Assembly: GCA_008933735.1 (NCBI GenBank)
Contig: WBUL01000001.1
Location: forward strand, 464,057-528,056
Reading direction: 5' to 3'
Source: Anaerolineae bacterium
GTDB taxonomy: Bacteria > Chloroflexota > Anaerolineae > Aggregatilineales > J027
DNA: 64,000 bases
Below the pieces are notes generated by a model, which had not been told where the DNA came from, made no database searches, and saw nothing but the letters and a program-made list of their open reading frames with translations. Shown piece by piece: positions 1 to 7,881 of this stretch. A program made the position numbers and the translations under genes. The first letter of the stretch is position 1, and each line of letters starts with the position of its first letter.

Positions 1-117
1 CAGAGAAATTCATAAGTTGGCACACAACACCTCCACGCTTCCTTATTGTACTGCTTTTCCAGTAGTAACAGGTTCAGTCAATCGTTAAAATCTATAAAAA
101 CATTTAAGGAAGACTGC

Positions 118-966
118 ATGTTAGCTATCGTGACCGACAGCACGTCGGATATTTCTAAAGACCTTGCGGCAAAACACAAAATACATGTTGTGCCACAGCA
201 TGTCATCTGGGGCAAAGAAAATCTACTGGACGGAATTGAGATAGACGCGGACACCTTCTACGAGCGTCTTACCAGAGAAAGTATACCACCCCAGACCTCC
301 GCGCCCGCACCTGGAGATTTTACCAGAGCTTATCAGGCAAGTCGTGAGGCGGTGAATGCTGATGAAGTACTGTGTCTGACCCTTTCCAAGAAACTCAGCG
401 TAACCTACACCAGCGCGGTACAGGGTGCTGAGCATGTCCCTTTTAAGGTGACCGTTCTTGATACAGGGACTGCTTCTCTCGGATTGGGAATTCTGGTGCT
501 GCTCGCTGCCAAACTGCGCGACAAGGGAGCAAGTTCAACAGAAATCGTGGCTGAGCTCCAGCGTCATCTCCCCAATATTCGCGTTTATTTTGTCGTGGCG
601 ACCCTGGAATATCTTCATCGTGGTGGACGCATTGGCAGAGCAAAACATCTGGTGGGCAGCGCATTGAACATCAAGCCAATTCTGCACCTCAGCGGCGGCG
701 AAATTCGCCCCAAAGAAAGTGTCCGCACCCATAATAAAGCGCTCTCTCGCCTGCTGGACATCGCCTTTGAAGAATGTGGTAACCGGAAAATGTCGGCCAT
801 TGGGGTCATGCACGGACAAGCGCCAGACGAAGCCCGCTATCTCATGGAGCGGTTGCAGCAGCATTTTGAACCTGAAAACCTGTATCTGTCCCATATCTGC
901 GCGGCGGTTGGTGTTCATACCGGGCCACGTATTGTTGGCATTAGCTACGATCTGACAGAAAATTAG
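118..966 (+). CDS. DegV family fatty-acid-binding protein
   Basis: 282 aa, full length for the DegV family, whose members bind a fatty acid and, in Firmicutes, act as FakB partners of fatty acid kinase. The N-terminal VTDSTSDI motif (residues 5-12) and the RGGRIG loop (about 167-172) are family hallmarks. An upstream TTG at 46 would add 24 residues without homology. The ATG at 118 is chosen because AAGGAAG lies 5 nt before it and the DegV domain starts there. No fatty acid kinase (FakA) gene is next to it, so the physiological role is not shown by context. A SnoaL-like gene follows after 26 nt. Confidence 0.9.
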   Translation: MLAIVTDSTSDISKDLAAKHKIHVVPQHVIWGKENLLDGIEIDADTFYERLTRESIPPQTSAPAPGDFTRAYQASREAVNADEVLCLTLSKKLSVTYTSAVQGAEHVPFKVTVLDTGTASLGLGILVLLAAKLRDKGASSTEIVAELQRHLPNIRVYFVVATLEYLHRGGRIGRAKHLVGSALNIKPILHLSGGEIRPKESVRTHNKALSRLLDIAFEECGNRKMSAIGVMHGQAPDEARYLMERLQQHFEPENLYLSHICAAVGVHTGPRIVGISYDLTEN

Positions 967-992
967 CCCGTTGTTCTTCACAGGAGCCTTGA

Positions 993-1427
993 ATGATCTC
1001 AAAATTACACTATAACAAGCGTTTGTGGCAAAAACATGTGCTGGCGGAAAACAAACGAGATATTCCCGGTCTGCTGGCAACCCTGGTAGATAACCCACTT
1101 TACGAGATTATGGCGACCGGCTTACAGTATAAAGGCAAAGAAGGGGTTGCCTCGTTTTACCAGGGTTTGTTCGACGGGATGCCGGACGCCAATTTCAACC
1201 TGAAAACGGTCACGATAGATGAAAACATGGTGGTAGAGGAATCCGTCTTTGAAGGAACTCACACCGGTTCCTTGTTTAATCTCCCTCCGTCCGGTAGATT
1301 TATCACCTTCCCTCTCATCATTATGTTCCCGGTCGTGGGCGATAAATTCGGAGGCGAGCGCATGTATTTTGATATGAACACCTTGCTCAAACAAATGGGC
1401 TATGATTCAGTGCCGGAAGAGGAATAA
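993..1427 (+). CDS. SnoaL-like / ester cyclase family protein (NTF2 fold)
   Basis: 144 aa single-domain protein with the SnoaL-like pattern: an N-terminal helix (residues 1-25), a central YKGKEGVASFYQGLF segment and the paired strand pattern ESVFEGTHTG. Such proteins share the NTF2-like cone fold and are often annotated as ester cyclases or polyketide cyclases, but most bacterial members have no known substrate. AGGAGCC precedes the ATG. It lies between degV and a YbaK-like gene, 3 nt before the latter, so co-transcription is likely. The fold assignment is fairly secure; a specific function cannot be given. Confidence 0.7.
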   Translation: MISKLHYNKRLWQKHVLAENKRDIPGLLATLVDNPLYEIMATGLQYKGKEGVASFYQGLFDGMPDANFNLKTVTIDENMVVEESVFEGTHTGSLFNLPPSGRFITFPLIIMFPVVGDKFGGERMYFDMNTLLKQMGYDSVPEEE

Positions 1428-1430
1428 CCT

Positions 1431-1916
1431 ATGCAACCCTTGACACCTGAAGATGTGCAGGCCGCGCTGGACGCCCAGAACACAGGCATTCAAATCCAGT
1501 ATTTTGAGCAGTCTACCGCGACCTCAGAAGAAGCGGCGGCGGCGGCTAATACCGCGCTTGGGAGCATCGTGAAGAGCATCGTTTTTATTGCGGACACTCA
1601 GCCTGTTCTGGTGCTCACGTCCGGTGACCAGCGCATTGATGATCGCAAAATCGCCAGCCATTACAACATTGGGCGAAAAAAAGTCCGCATTGCGACCGCC
1701 GACGAATGCATCACCATCGTTGGGTACGCGCCAGGGGGTGTGCCGCCATTAGGCCACCGCACCCCAAATTTACCGATTTTCATTGACCGGATGCTGTCTC
1801 GGTATGACAGAGTCTATGCAGCGGCGGGTGCTCCCAACGCTATTTTCCCCATCCCATACCAACAGTTGATTGAAATCACTGGCGGCACCGTGATGGATGT
1901 GGTGAAAGACTCTTAG
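1431..1916 (+). CDS. YbaK/EbsC-type aminoacyl-tRNA deacylase domain protein
   Basis: 161 aa, the usual length for free-standing YbaK/ProX-type proteins, which hydrolyse mischarged aminoacyl-tRNAs such as Cys- or Ala-tRNA-Pro. The family pattern is visible: IVKSIVFIADTQPVLVLTSGD, the DDRKIA segment with its conserved Lys (about residue 69), GYAPGGVPPLGH (about 99-110) and a C-terminal AGAPNAIFPIP stretch. It starts 3 nt after the SnoaL-like gene. Which tRNA it edits cannot be read from the sequence. Confidence 0.85.
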   Translation: MQPLTPEDVQAALDAQNTGIQIQYFEQSTATSEEAAAAANTALGSIVKSIVFIADTQPVLVLTSGDQRIDDRKIASHYNIGRKKVRIATADECITIVGYAPGGVPPLGHRTPNLPIFIDRMLSRYDRVYAAAGAPNAIFPIPYQQLIEITGGTVMDVVKDS

Positions 1917-1922
1917 GAAGAA

Positions 1923-1966
1923 ATGCAGGGGCAGATTCCGGCAAGACCGGTCTGCCTCTACTGCAT
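1923..1966. terminator. Imperfect hairpin between convergent genes
   Basis: The arms ATGCAG/CTGCAT, GGCAGA/TCTGCC and CCGG/CCGG form a nearly continuous stem with a CAAGA loop. It sits between two convergent genes and overlaps the stop codon of the minus-strand gene. There is no clear T tract on either side, so termination is plausible but not certain. It also resembles other GGGG-flanked intergenic hairpins in this window. Confidence 0.45.
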
Positions 1967-2752
1967 CGTTAACAAGAATTCCCCGCCGCCCGTCCAGTCC
2001 TGCTCAACAGCAAAGGTAAAGTCATAACTGGTCGCAAAGATCAGATAGACGCCATCTTCAGGCAGTTCAAATCCTTCGATGCGGGAGTTCGTGCTGTCTT
2101 CATTGTCATCATTGGAGGAGATACGTGAGCCATCCGGGCCAAAAAGATACAGCAGCGTGTCAAAATCCTCACTCTGCATATCAATTGTGACGGACTGGCC
2201 TGCAAAGCCGGAAAATTGCAGAAAATAGATCGGCTCCTCCTGCTCAATCGTCAGCCGCAGATTCGCGCCGGGTTCCAGCGCGGTCGCTGACAGGGTTACG
2301 GTTTCGATGTCCCCATCGACAGGCGTCGTGATACCGTTCAAGCTGAGTTCGTAGCTCAAAGGATTCCTCAGAGTTTCAAAAACGCCCCGTATGGCTTCGA
2401 AAGTGGTCGCCAGAATGAGATAATCACCATCGGCAGGAATTTCAAAATTCTGAATGCTGGCAGAATACAGCACCTCGCCGCTGTCATCATCAGTGGTCAA
2501 AACTTCCCCGGCAGAACCCAGCAGCACAAGATAAGGGTCTAACTCCTCGCTGGCCTGGGTCATCGAGATCGTGACGACATCCCCCGCGCTGGCATCAAAA
2601 CTATACAATTTTGCCGAAACCGTTCTTTCAAACTGGTCGGTGATCGTGTCTCCATTGGACAGATTAGTGAACACAGGTTCATCCTGCCCGCTGACTACCC
2701 CTGCACTTATCAGTAGGGTCAGAAATACCAGGGTTGTATACAAGCGTTGCAT
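1958..2752 (-). CDS. Secreted protein with two PPC-like (pre-peptidase C-terminal) domains
   Basis: 264 aa. A signal peptide covers about residues 1-23 (MQRLYTTLVFLTLLISAGVV). Two beta-rich repeats follow, about 35-135 and 150-262. Each has a D-P-Y/T-L-L-Y-L-F-G/S-x-G segment, a DD(S/N/D) acidic turn and an ending like DGDYLILAT or DGVYLIFAT. This pattern is typical of PPC domains found on secreted bacterial proteins. No peptidase domain is attached, so it may be a surface or exported binding protein. The ATG at 2752 is preferred over the GTG at 2755 because AGGAG lies 6 nt upstream. It lies 26 nt downstream of radA on the same strand. Confidence 0.65.
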   Translation of the reverse strand: MQRLYTTLVFLTLLISAGVVSGQDEPVFTNLSNGDTITDQFERTVSAKLYSFDASAGDVVTISMTQASEELDPYLVLLGSAGEVLTTDDDSGEVLYSASIQNFEIPADGDYLILATTFEAIRGVFETLRNPLSYELSLNGITTPVDGDIETVTLSATALEPGANLRLTIEQEEPIYFLQFSGFAGQSVTIDMQSEDFDTLLYLFGPDGSRISSNDDNEDSTNSRIEGFELPEDGVYLIFATSYDFTFAVEQDWTGGGEFLLTMQ

Positions 2753-2781
2753 CACATGCTCCTGTTTTTTCTTCCAGTATA

Positions 2782-4170
2782 TTAGCTCTTTGGGATCAGC
2801 ACATGCAGTGCTTCCCCCACGCTGCGAACGGGCAGGAGCCCCAATCCTTTTGGAGCGTCCTCGATTTTACGCAGACGGCGCGGGACCACCACCCGCTTAA
2901 ATCCCAGTTTATCGGCTTCGTTCAACCTGGCGCCAATCTGACCCACTGCCCGCAGCTCGCCATTTAAGCCAATTTCTCCCACCACTGCCACATCAGCGGG
3001 CAGGGGTTTTTCCAGCAAACTGGACACAATCGCCAGCGCAATTGCAAGGTCGGCGGCGGGTTCATCAATGGTCAGCCCGCCAACCACGTTAACAAACACA
3101 TCCTGCTCATACAACCGGAAACTTAGATGTTTACTTAACACGGCCAGAATCAGCAGCAGGCGGTTGGTGTCAATCCCATTGGCGGTCCGGCGTGGATTAG
3201 GATAACTGGTGTGGGTGCACAGCGCCTGCACCTCGACCAGCAGCGGGCGCGTGCCCTCCATCGTAACTACAATCGAACTGCCTGACGCACTCACTACCCG
3301 TTCAGCGAGGAATGCTTCGGAAGGATTTTTGACCTCCACCATCCCACTGCCCAGCATTTCAAACACGCCGATTTCACTGGTTGCGCCAAAGCGATTCTTC
3401 ACGCTGCGAAGCAGGCGATATACCTGAAAGGGGTCGCCTTCCAGATACAGCACGGTATCCACCACGTGCTCCAGCACGCGCGGCCCGGCAATCACCCCTT
3501 CTTTGGTCACGTGCCCGATGAGAACAATTGAAATACCCGTGGATTTCGCCACTGACTGCAAAATCAAGGCACACTCACGCACCTGACTCACACTGCCCGG
3601 CGTGGATTCCTTGTCTGCCGTATAGGTTGTCTGGATAGAATCGATAATTACAAGCTGTGGCTGCACCCGTTCAAGGTGCTTCAAAATCGCTTCCAGTGAG
3701 GTTTCCGTCAGCAAAAAAAGCTCGTTGGATTTGATATTGATTCTATCGCCGCGCATTTTGATCTGCTTGGCACTTTCTTCGCCCGAAACATACAATACCC
3801 GCCCTATATCCTCGGCAAATTCCGCTGCTACCTGAAGCAGCAGCGTGCTTTTACCAATACCGGGATCGCCGCCTACCAGAATCAGGCTTCCAGGAACAAG
3901 TCCCCCCCCTAATACCCGTGCAAACTCCTGATTGCGGATGAACCAGCGTTCTTCCTGAGTGAGTTCTACCTCATTGTAAGCACGCGGCTCCGCCAGAGTC
4001 TGAGACAGCCCTTTCATCACCTGTCGGGGTGCATCCGCAGGTTCATCGTTAACAACCTCAACAAACGTATTAAATTCGCCGCACTGAGGACACCGCCCCA
4101 TGTATTTGGGAGAACGTTTGCCACATTCGGCGCATTCAAAATAAACCTGTGCTTTGCTTTTTTTCGCCAT
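2782..4170 (-). CDS. radA: DNA repair protein RadA
   Basis: 462 aa, normal for RadA/Sms, the DnaB-like ATPase that aids branch migration in recombination repair. Domains in order: a C4 zinc finger (C13, C16, C27, C30), a RecA-like ATPase with Walker A GDPGIGKST at 101-109, the RadA-specific KNRFG motif at 258-262, and a C-terminal Lon-like domain (about 285-460). All diagnostic motifs are intact. It starts 11 nt after the end of the upstream membrane-protein gene, so it is probably the downstream member of a leftward operon. Confidence 0.97.
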   Translation of the reverse strand: MAKKSKAQVYFECAECGKRSPKYMGRCPQCGEFNTFVEVVNDEPADAPRQVMKGLSQTLAEPRAYNEVELTQEERWFIRNQEFARVLGGGLVPGSLILVGGDPGIGKSTLLLQVAAEFAEDIGRVLYVSGEESAKQIKMRGDRINIKSNELFLLTETSLEAILKHLERVQPQLVIIDSIQTTYTADKESTPGSVSQVRECALILQSVAKSTGISIVLIGHVTKEGVIAGPRVLEHVVDTVLYLEGDPFQVYRLLRSVKNRFGATSEIGVFEMLGSGMVEVKNPSEAFLAERVVSASGSSIVVTMEGTRPLLVEVQALCTHTSYPNPRRTANGIDTNRLLLILAVLSKHLSFRLYEQDVFVNVVGGLTIDEPAADLAIALAIVSSLLEKPLPADVAVVGEIGLNGELRAVGQIGARLNEADKLGFKRVVVPRRLRKIEDAPKGLGLLPVRSVGEALHVLIPKS

Positions 4171-4181
4171 GATGTCCGTTT

Positions 4182-6308
4182 CTATTGTGGGAGTCGCGGA
4201 CTATGATACATGATATTGCCGGATAGAACATATATGCTATTTTTGTCCGCGTTGACCAGCGCTCCGGTCAGGCCTTCAAACGCATTCAGCGGTTTCAGGG
4301 GTCGGTATCCAACGTACACGGTTCCTCCAAGTGAAACCACGTACACCGTTTGATTGACAGGATCCGTGATCACCAGGCCCCGTGAGATGGGGTTGTTATC
4401 CACCAGCAGGCTGGCCCCACTCTTAAGGGCTCCTTCTGGCAGATTATAATAATCGAATTCCCGTGCCGCGCCACCTACATAACTACGAATAGACCCATCT
4501 CTAAAGAGGATATAAACCCGCCCTTCCTCATCAATTCCAAAATCGACCGCGTTCTCCAGATCTGGCCGTTCAAATCCAGCAAAATACTCTTCCGGTGCTT
4601 CGGAATACACCCCCTGATTCGGCACGTATCGCCAGATCTGATCGGCGTCTGCATCCAGAATATAAAGATTCAGCCCCCAGGTTGCCATCGCAATAGGCCT
4701 GCTCCAGGCCTGGGTCGTCACCAGTCGCAGCAAGTCCACTTCCGCAAACGGATCGTTATACCACACCAGCAGCCCGGTACTATCCAGAACAATCGGTACA
4801 CTGTTTGCACCTGCCAGCCCACCCAGATTCATCCACTCAAGATCCACCAGCCGGTCTATCGTCTGGCCACGCACGCTCTGTCCGGTAAAAATGATGGGAG
4901 ATGTGCCAATTTCAGTCAGCAGTTTGCCGTCGGGGCTTAAGATATCCCGATAAACCTCATTGTTTTTCCTATCGAGGGTATACATCTGAATCCAGTTGCC
5001 GGAAATGGGGCCTTGCAGAACGGCATCATTCTTGAAGACCCGAATCGGGGTCAGTTCCCGCCGCTCCACCCGGTCAAAGCGGTCAAGATGATTCTGGGCG
5101 TCGCTGGCAATCCGCAGCATATCGCTGTCTCCGGGTTTAGTCCGCTCACAGGACAGTGCTTCTTCCCGAACCAACTCCCATTGCTGTCTAGCCAGCGCGA
5201 TTTTATCTGGTTCCGCTTCAGCACTGTTTCCAGGCGTCAACTGCTGTGCAGCATCATAAATCGCCAGGACATCTGCGCGACAAACTTCAAACTTAGTTTG
5301 TCCTGTCTGACTCAAGGCCAACCCAACCACCACCACTACGATTACCAGCGGAATCAGGAGCGCCAGCATGATCAACATGTTTTCCAGCAGCGGCTCGCGC
5401 TGTTCTTTATCGTCTGCACGCTCTGGTGGAAATATCCGGTCACTGAGTGAAGTGACGGCGTTCGCCGTTCGGGATAGGGCCCGCGCTGCTGTTTTTTTGA
5501 TGGTTCCGCTCTTAGGTAATTCCTCTTTCTCTGGTTCCTCCTTCTTCGGCGGGAAGTTGATAGGCACAGACGCTGAAAAGGAAGGCAGCGCCGGACGCGA
5601 ATAGAGTTTGGGGACTTCGGGGGTGGGAGCATTTTCAGTCACGAACTGCATAACCATCGCGTGACCCAACGGTGCGGTTACCATACGCCGCAAGGGATCA
5701 AGCGTATCCCCTATCAGCCTGGCATTCAGCAGGATATTTTTTAACTCCTCAACTGATCCCCATCCAAAATCAGAAAAAACCATCAAGGAATCGGGGACCA
5801 GATCAAAACGAGTCAGTTCAACGCGCGGCTCCATAGTTGCGCCGAGCGGAGGGACCAGATTAATTCCATCATCAGTAACATCACCGGGAAAAGTTGTAAA
5901 ATTCGTCCCGTGCCGCTGCGCGATCAACATTGGCCCGCAGCGCCCCACGTACATCTCATTTTCCCGCATTACTGCACAGACCAGGCTGGCACGCAGCGGC
6001 TGCGCCAGGGTTTGCTGCTGCGTCAGGACGATTTTATTTAACTGGGTCAGCGTTTCGCGCACACTGCTGGTTACGCCGCCAGTGGTCTTGAAGTAAACCT
6101 CAGTGGCCTGTTTAGTCAAATATTCGTAAGTGTATGAGGGAGCTTTGTAAGTACCGCTGGGAACCAATAAAATAAAGAGTGTTTCGTCCTGCCGCCCACG
6201 TGCCGCTTTTTTGGGGGCTAAAACCGAGACAGCTCCTGGCGGCGGCGCACCTATGGTTCGACCACCAACCACGTACACATGAGCAACCAGCGCATCTAAT
6301 CCACTCAT
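4182..6308 (-). CDS. PP2C-like domain / membrane / beta-propeller protein
   Basis: 708 aa. The first 250 residues resemble a PP2C (PPM) phosphatase fold: SLVCAVMRENEMYVGRCG matches the strand that normally reads like GDSRAY, and LMVFSDFGWG matches the region that normally reads SDG. The DGxG-type metal-binding motifs are not visible, so catalysis is doubtful. A transmembrane segment lies at about 311-335. The C-terminal part (about 410-700) has repeated strands typical of a propeller, for example DFGIDEEGRVYILFRDGSI. The start is set at MSGLDAL because that ATG overlaps the stop of the upstream hydrolase gene as ATGA. A sensing role at the membrane is inferred. Confidence 0.6.
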   Translation of the reverse strand: MSGLDALVAHVYVVGGRTIGAPPPGAVSVLAPKKAARGRQDETLFILLVPSGTYKAPSYTYEYLTKQATEVYFKTTGGVTSSVRETLTQLNKIVLTQQQTLAQPLRASLVCAVMRENEMYVGRCGPMLIAQRHGTNFTTFPGDVTDDGINLVPPLGATMEPRVELTRFDLVPDSLMVFSDFGWGSVEELKNILLNARLIGDTLDPLRRMVTAPLGHAMVMQFVTENAPTPEVPKLYSRPALPSFSASVPINFPPKKEEPEKEELPKSGTIKKTAARALSRTANAVTSLSDRIFPPERADDKEQREPLLENMLIMLALLIPLVIVVVVVGLALSQTGQTKFEVCRADVLAIYDAAQQLTPGNSAEAEPDKIALARQQWELVREEALSCERTKPGDSDMLRIASDAQNHLDRFDRVERRELTPIRVFKNDAVLQGPISGNWIQMYTLDRKNNEVYRDILSPDGKLLTEIGTSPIIFTGQSVRGQTIDRLVDLEWMNLGGLAGANSVPIVLDSTGLLVWYNDPFAEVDLLRLVTTQAWSRPIAMATWGLNLYILDADADQIWRYVPNQGVYSEAPEEYFAGFERPDLENAVDFGIDEEGRVYILFRDGSIRSYVGGAAREFDYYNLPEGALKSGASLLVDNNPISRGLVITDPVNQTVYVVSLGGTVYVGYRPLKPLNAFEGLTGALVNADKNSIYVLSGNIMYHSPRLPQ

Positions 6309-7363
6309 AGGGCCTCGACCAGCGCAGGCATTCGCTGACAGCAAATCCGCAGGGTAATCTTCGACCCCTCGCTATCCTGCATCTCATGAAACACGGTTTT
6401 TTGATCTTCCAACGCCACCAGGATTTTGACGAATAAACGCCGCCTCACGGGACGCACACGGCTTCGATCTTTCAGACGGAAAACGAGTGTACACGAGGTC
6501 TGGGTGACAGGGTAGGCCAGGGTAAAAAGTGGGGTGTTATTTTCATCAAAATGATAATAATGATCAACCACCGCCTGAAAAACGCCATCAAAAGGTGAGC
6601 GCATTCCCTCAACTTCAAAGTAAAATGGCCCCGCACGCCCATCCAGATCCGTAGTCTTCATGAAGAGGCTGTCCAGATAAAGCTGGAGGCGGTAGCGCTC
6701 ACCGCGCAGACAGGCCAGAATTTCTGCCATGACGCCCCCATTGTACTTAATTTCCGAGTGCCCCAGAGCAACAGGATAATTTACCGCCTCCGGCAAATAA
6801 ACCCCGCGAATCGTGCCATCAAAACCTGCATAGAGTTTGCTGCCAAAGATGTTAATCAGCAAAGTCTTCTGGGGAATATCCGGTGTTCGCACATAGCTCA
6901 TGGTTGAGGCGGTTTCTTCTGGGGGAACATAAACAATATGAGAAAAATGGGTCTGCTGATGCGGGCTGGCAAGGGAAAAAAGGTAAATGATTTTGCTGCT
7001 GTACACTCCCCGGTGCAGATAACGCCGCGCCAGCACTCCACCCGTTGAATGTCCAATCAGGACAAAATGCTGTTCCGAGGGATGATGTTCGACCAGCCAG
7101 CCAATAACTGCATCCAAAAAATGGAGTGATTCCTTCTGCAATGCGCTGTTCGAATCATCAATATCTACAGCATAAATATGATCAAAGCCATTCACAGAAA
7201 GATAAGTCGCCAACGTGTCCCAGGTCCGATGACTGGTCATGGGCCCATGCAGCATTAATATTGGAACCTGTGATCCCGTCTGCGCCAGCGAATGCTGGGC
7301 ATAACGGAAAAGTGAGAGGTCTTCTTCTATCTTGAGCCAGGGTGAACGGTCAAAATCAAGCAT
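6305..7363 (-). CDS. Lipase-like alpha/beta hydrolase
   Basis: 352 aa. An alpha/beta hydrolase core occupies about residues 30-200, with an HGP oxyanion-type motif at 39-41 and the nucleophile elbow GHSTGG (Ser106). The IGHSTGGVLARRYL context is like PGAP1 or triacylglycerol lipases. The C-terminal 120 residues are beta-rich and not recognised. There is no signal peptide. Its last codon overlaps the start of the PP2C-like gene (ATGA), so the two are translationally coupled. The substrate is unknown. Confidence 0.7.
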   Translation of the reverse strand: MLDFDRSPWLKIEEDLSLFRYAQHSLAQTGSQVPILMLHGPMTSHRTWDTLATYLSVNGFDHIYAVDIDDSNSALQKESLHFLDAVIGWLVEHHPSEQHFVLIGHSTGGVLARRYLHRGVYSSKIIYLFSLASPHQQTHFSHIVYVPPEETASTMSYVRTPDIPQKTLLINIFGSKLYAGFDGTIRGVYLPEAVNYPVALGHSEIKYNGGVMAEILACLRGERYRLQLYLDSLFMKTTDLDGRAGPFYFEVEGMRSPFDGVFQAVVDHYYHFDENNTPLFTLAYPVTQTSCTLVFRLKDRSRVRPVRRRLFVKILVALEDQKTVFHEMQDSEGSKITLRICCQRMPALVEAL

Positions 7364-7426
7364 AAGGGCATTCTACCTGAAACCAGCAGGGCAAGCCAGC
7401 ATAGGTGAAATTTATGCCCAGTTCGC

Positions 7427-7789
7427 TTAAGAATTGAGAATTTCGTCGATAGCCTCGACAATCTCGTTTGGGCCAACCGGTTTCAGAAAAAAACGCGCCA
7501 CAGCTAATTCGCCTGCCATATCACGATATTCCGGGCGAGCCGTAACAATGATGATCGGCAGTGCTGCCGTTTCCGGATTGCCCTGGATTTTTTCCAGAAG
7601 CTCACTCCCCCCCATTTTAGGCATCGCCATATCCATAATGACAAGCGCTGGGAAATATGCCTCTATAGTTTGCAGGGCTTCAATTCCATTCGCAGCTTCG
7701 ACGGTACTATATCCGGCTCTTTCCAGGGCGTGTCGATAAATATTCCGTAATTCTGCGTCATCATCCACGATCAGAATTAACTGCGACAT
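7427..7789 (-). CDS. Stand-alone response regulator receiver protein
   Basis: 120 aa, a single CheY-like receiver with no output domain. The acidic pair is at D10-D11, the phosphoacceptor is D53 in LVIMDMAMP, the switch Thr lies in VTARPE and the conserved Lys in FFLKPVG. The ATG at 7789 is favoured over the one at 7798 because AAGGA is 8 nt upstream of it. No histidine kinase is adjacent. It could serve the chemosensory cluster further along or another hybrid kinase; that is unproven. Confidence 0.85.
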   Translation of the reverse strand: MSQLILIVDDDAELRNIYRHALERAGYSTVEAANGIEALQTIEAYFPALVIMDMAMPKMGGSELLEKIQGNPETAALPIIIVTARPEYRDMAGELAVARFFLKPVGPNEIVEAIDEILNS

Positions 7790-7821
7790 ACCCCTCATCC
7801 TTTGGTTTAATTCTAGTTAGT

Positions 7822-7855
7822 AAAAAACGGCGACCTGCCCCCTGCAAATCGCCGT
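7822..7855 (-). terminator. Rho-independent terminator of clpC
   Basis: On the minus strand ACGGCGA and TCGCCGT form a 7-bp stem with a 15-nt loop, followed directly by a run of six T. It lies 27 nt after the clpC stop codon and before the receiver gene, so the receiver gene is probably transcribed separately or by read-through. Confidence 0.8.
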
Positions 7856-7881
7856 CTTCTTTACCTAAAGCTTTACGTCGG

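Noticed and set aside
535..1098. 187-codon ORF antisense to degV and the next gene
   Set aside because: It spans two real genes on the other strand and shows no family pattern.
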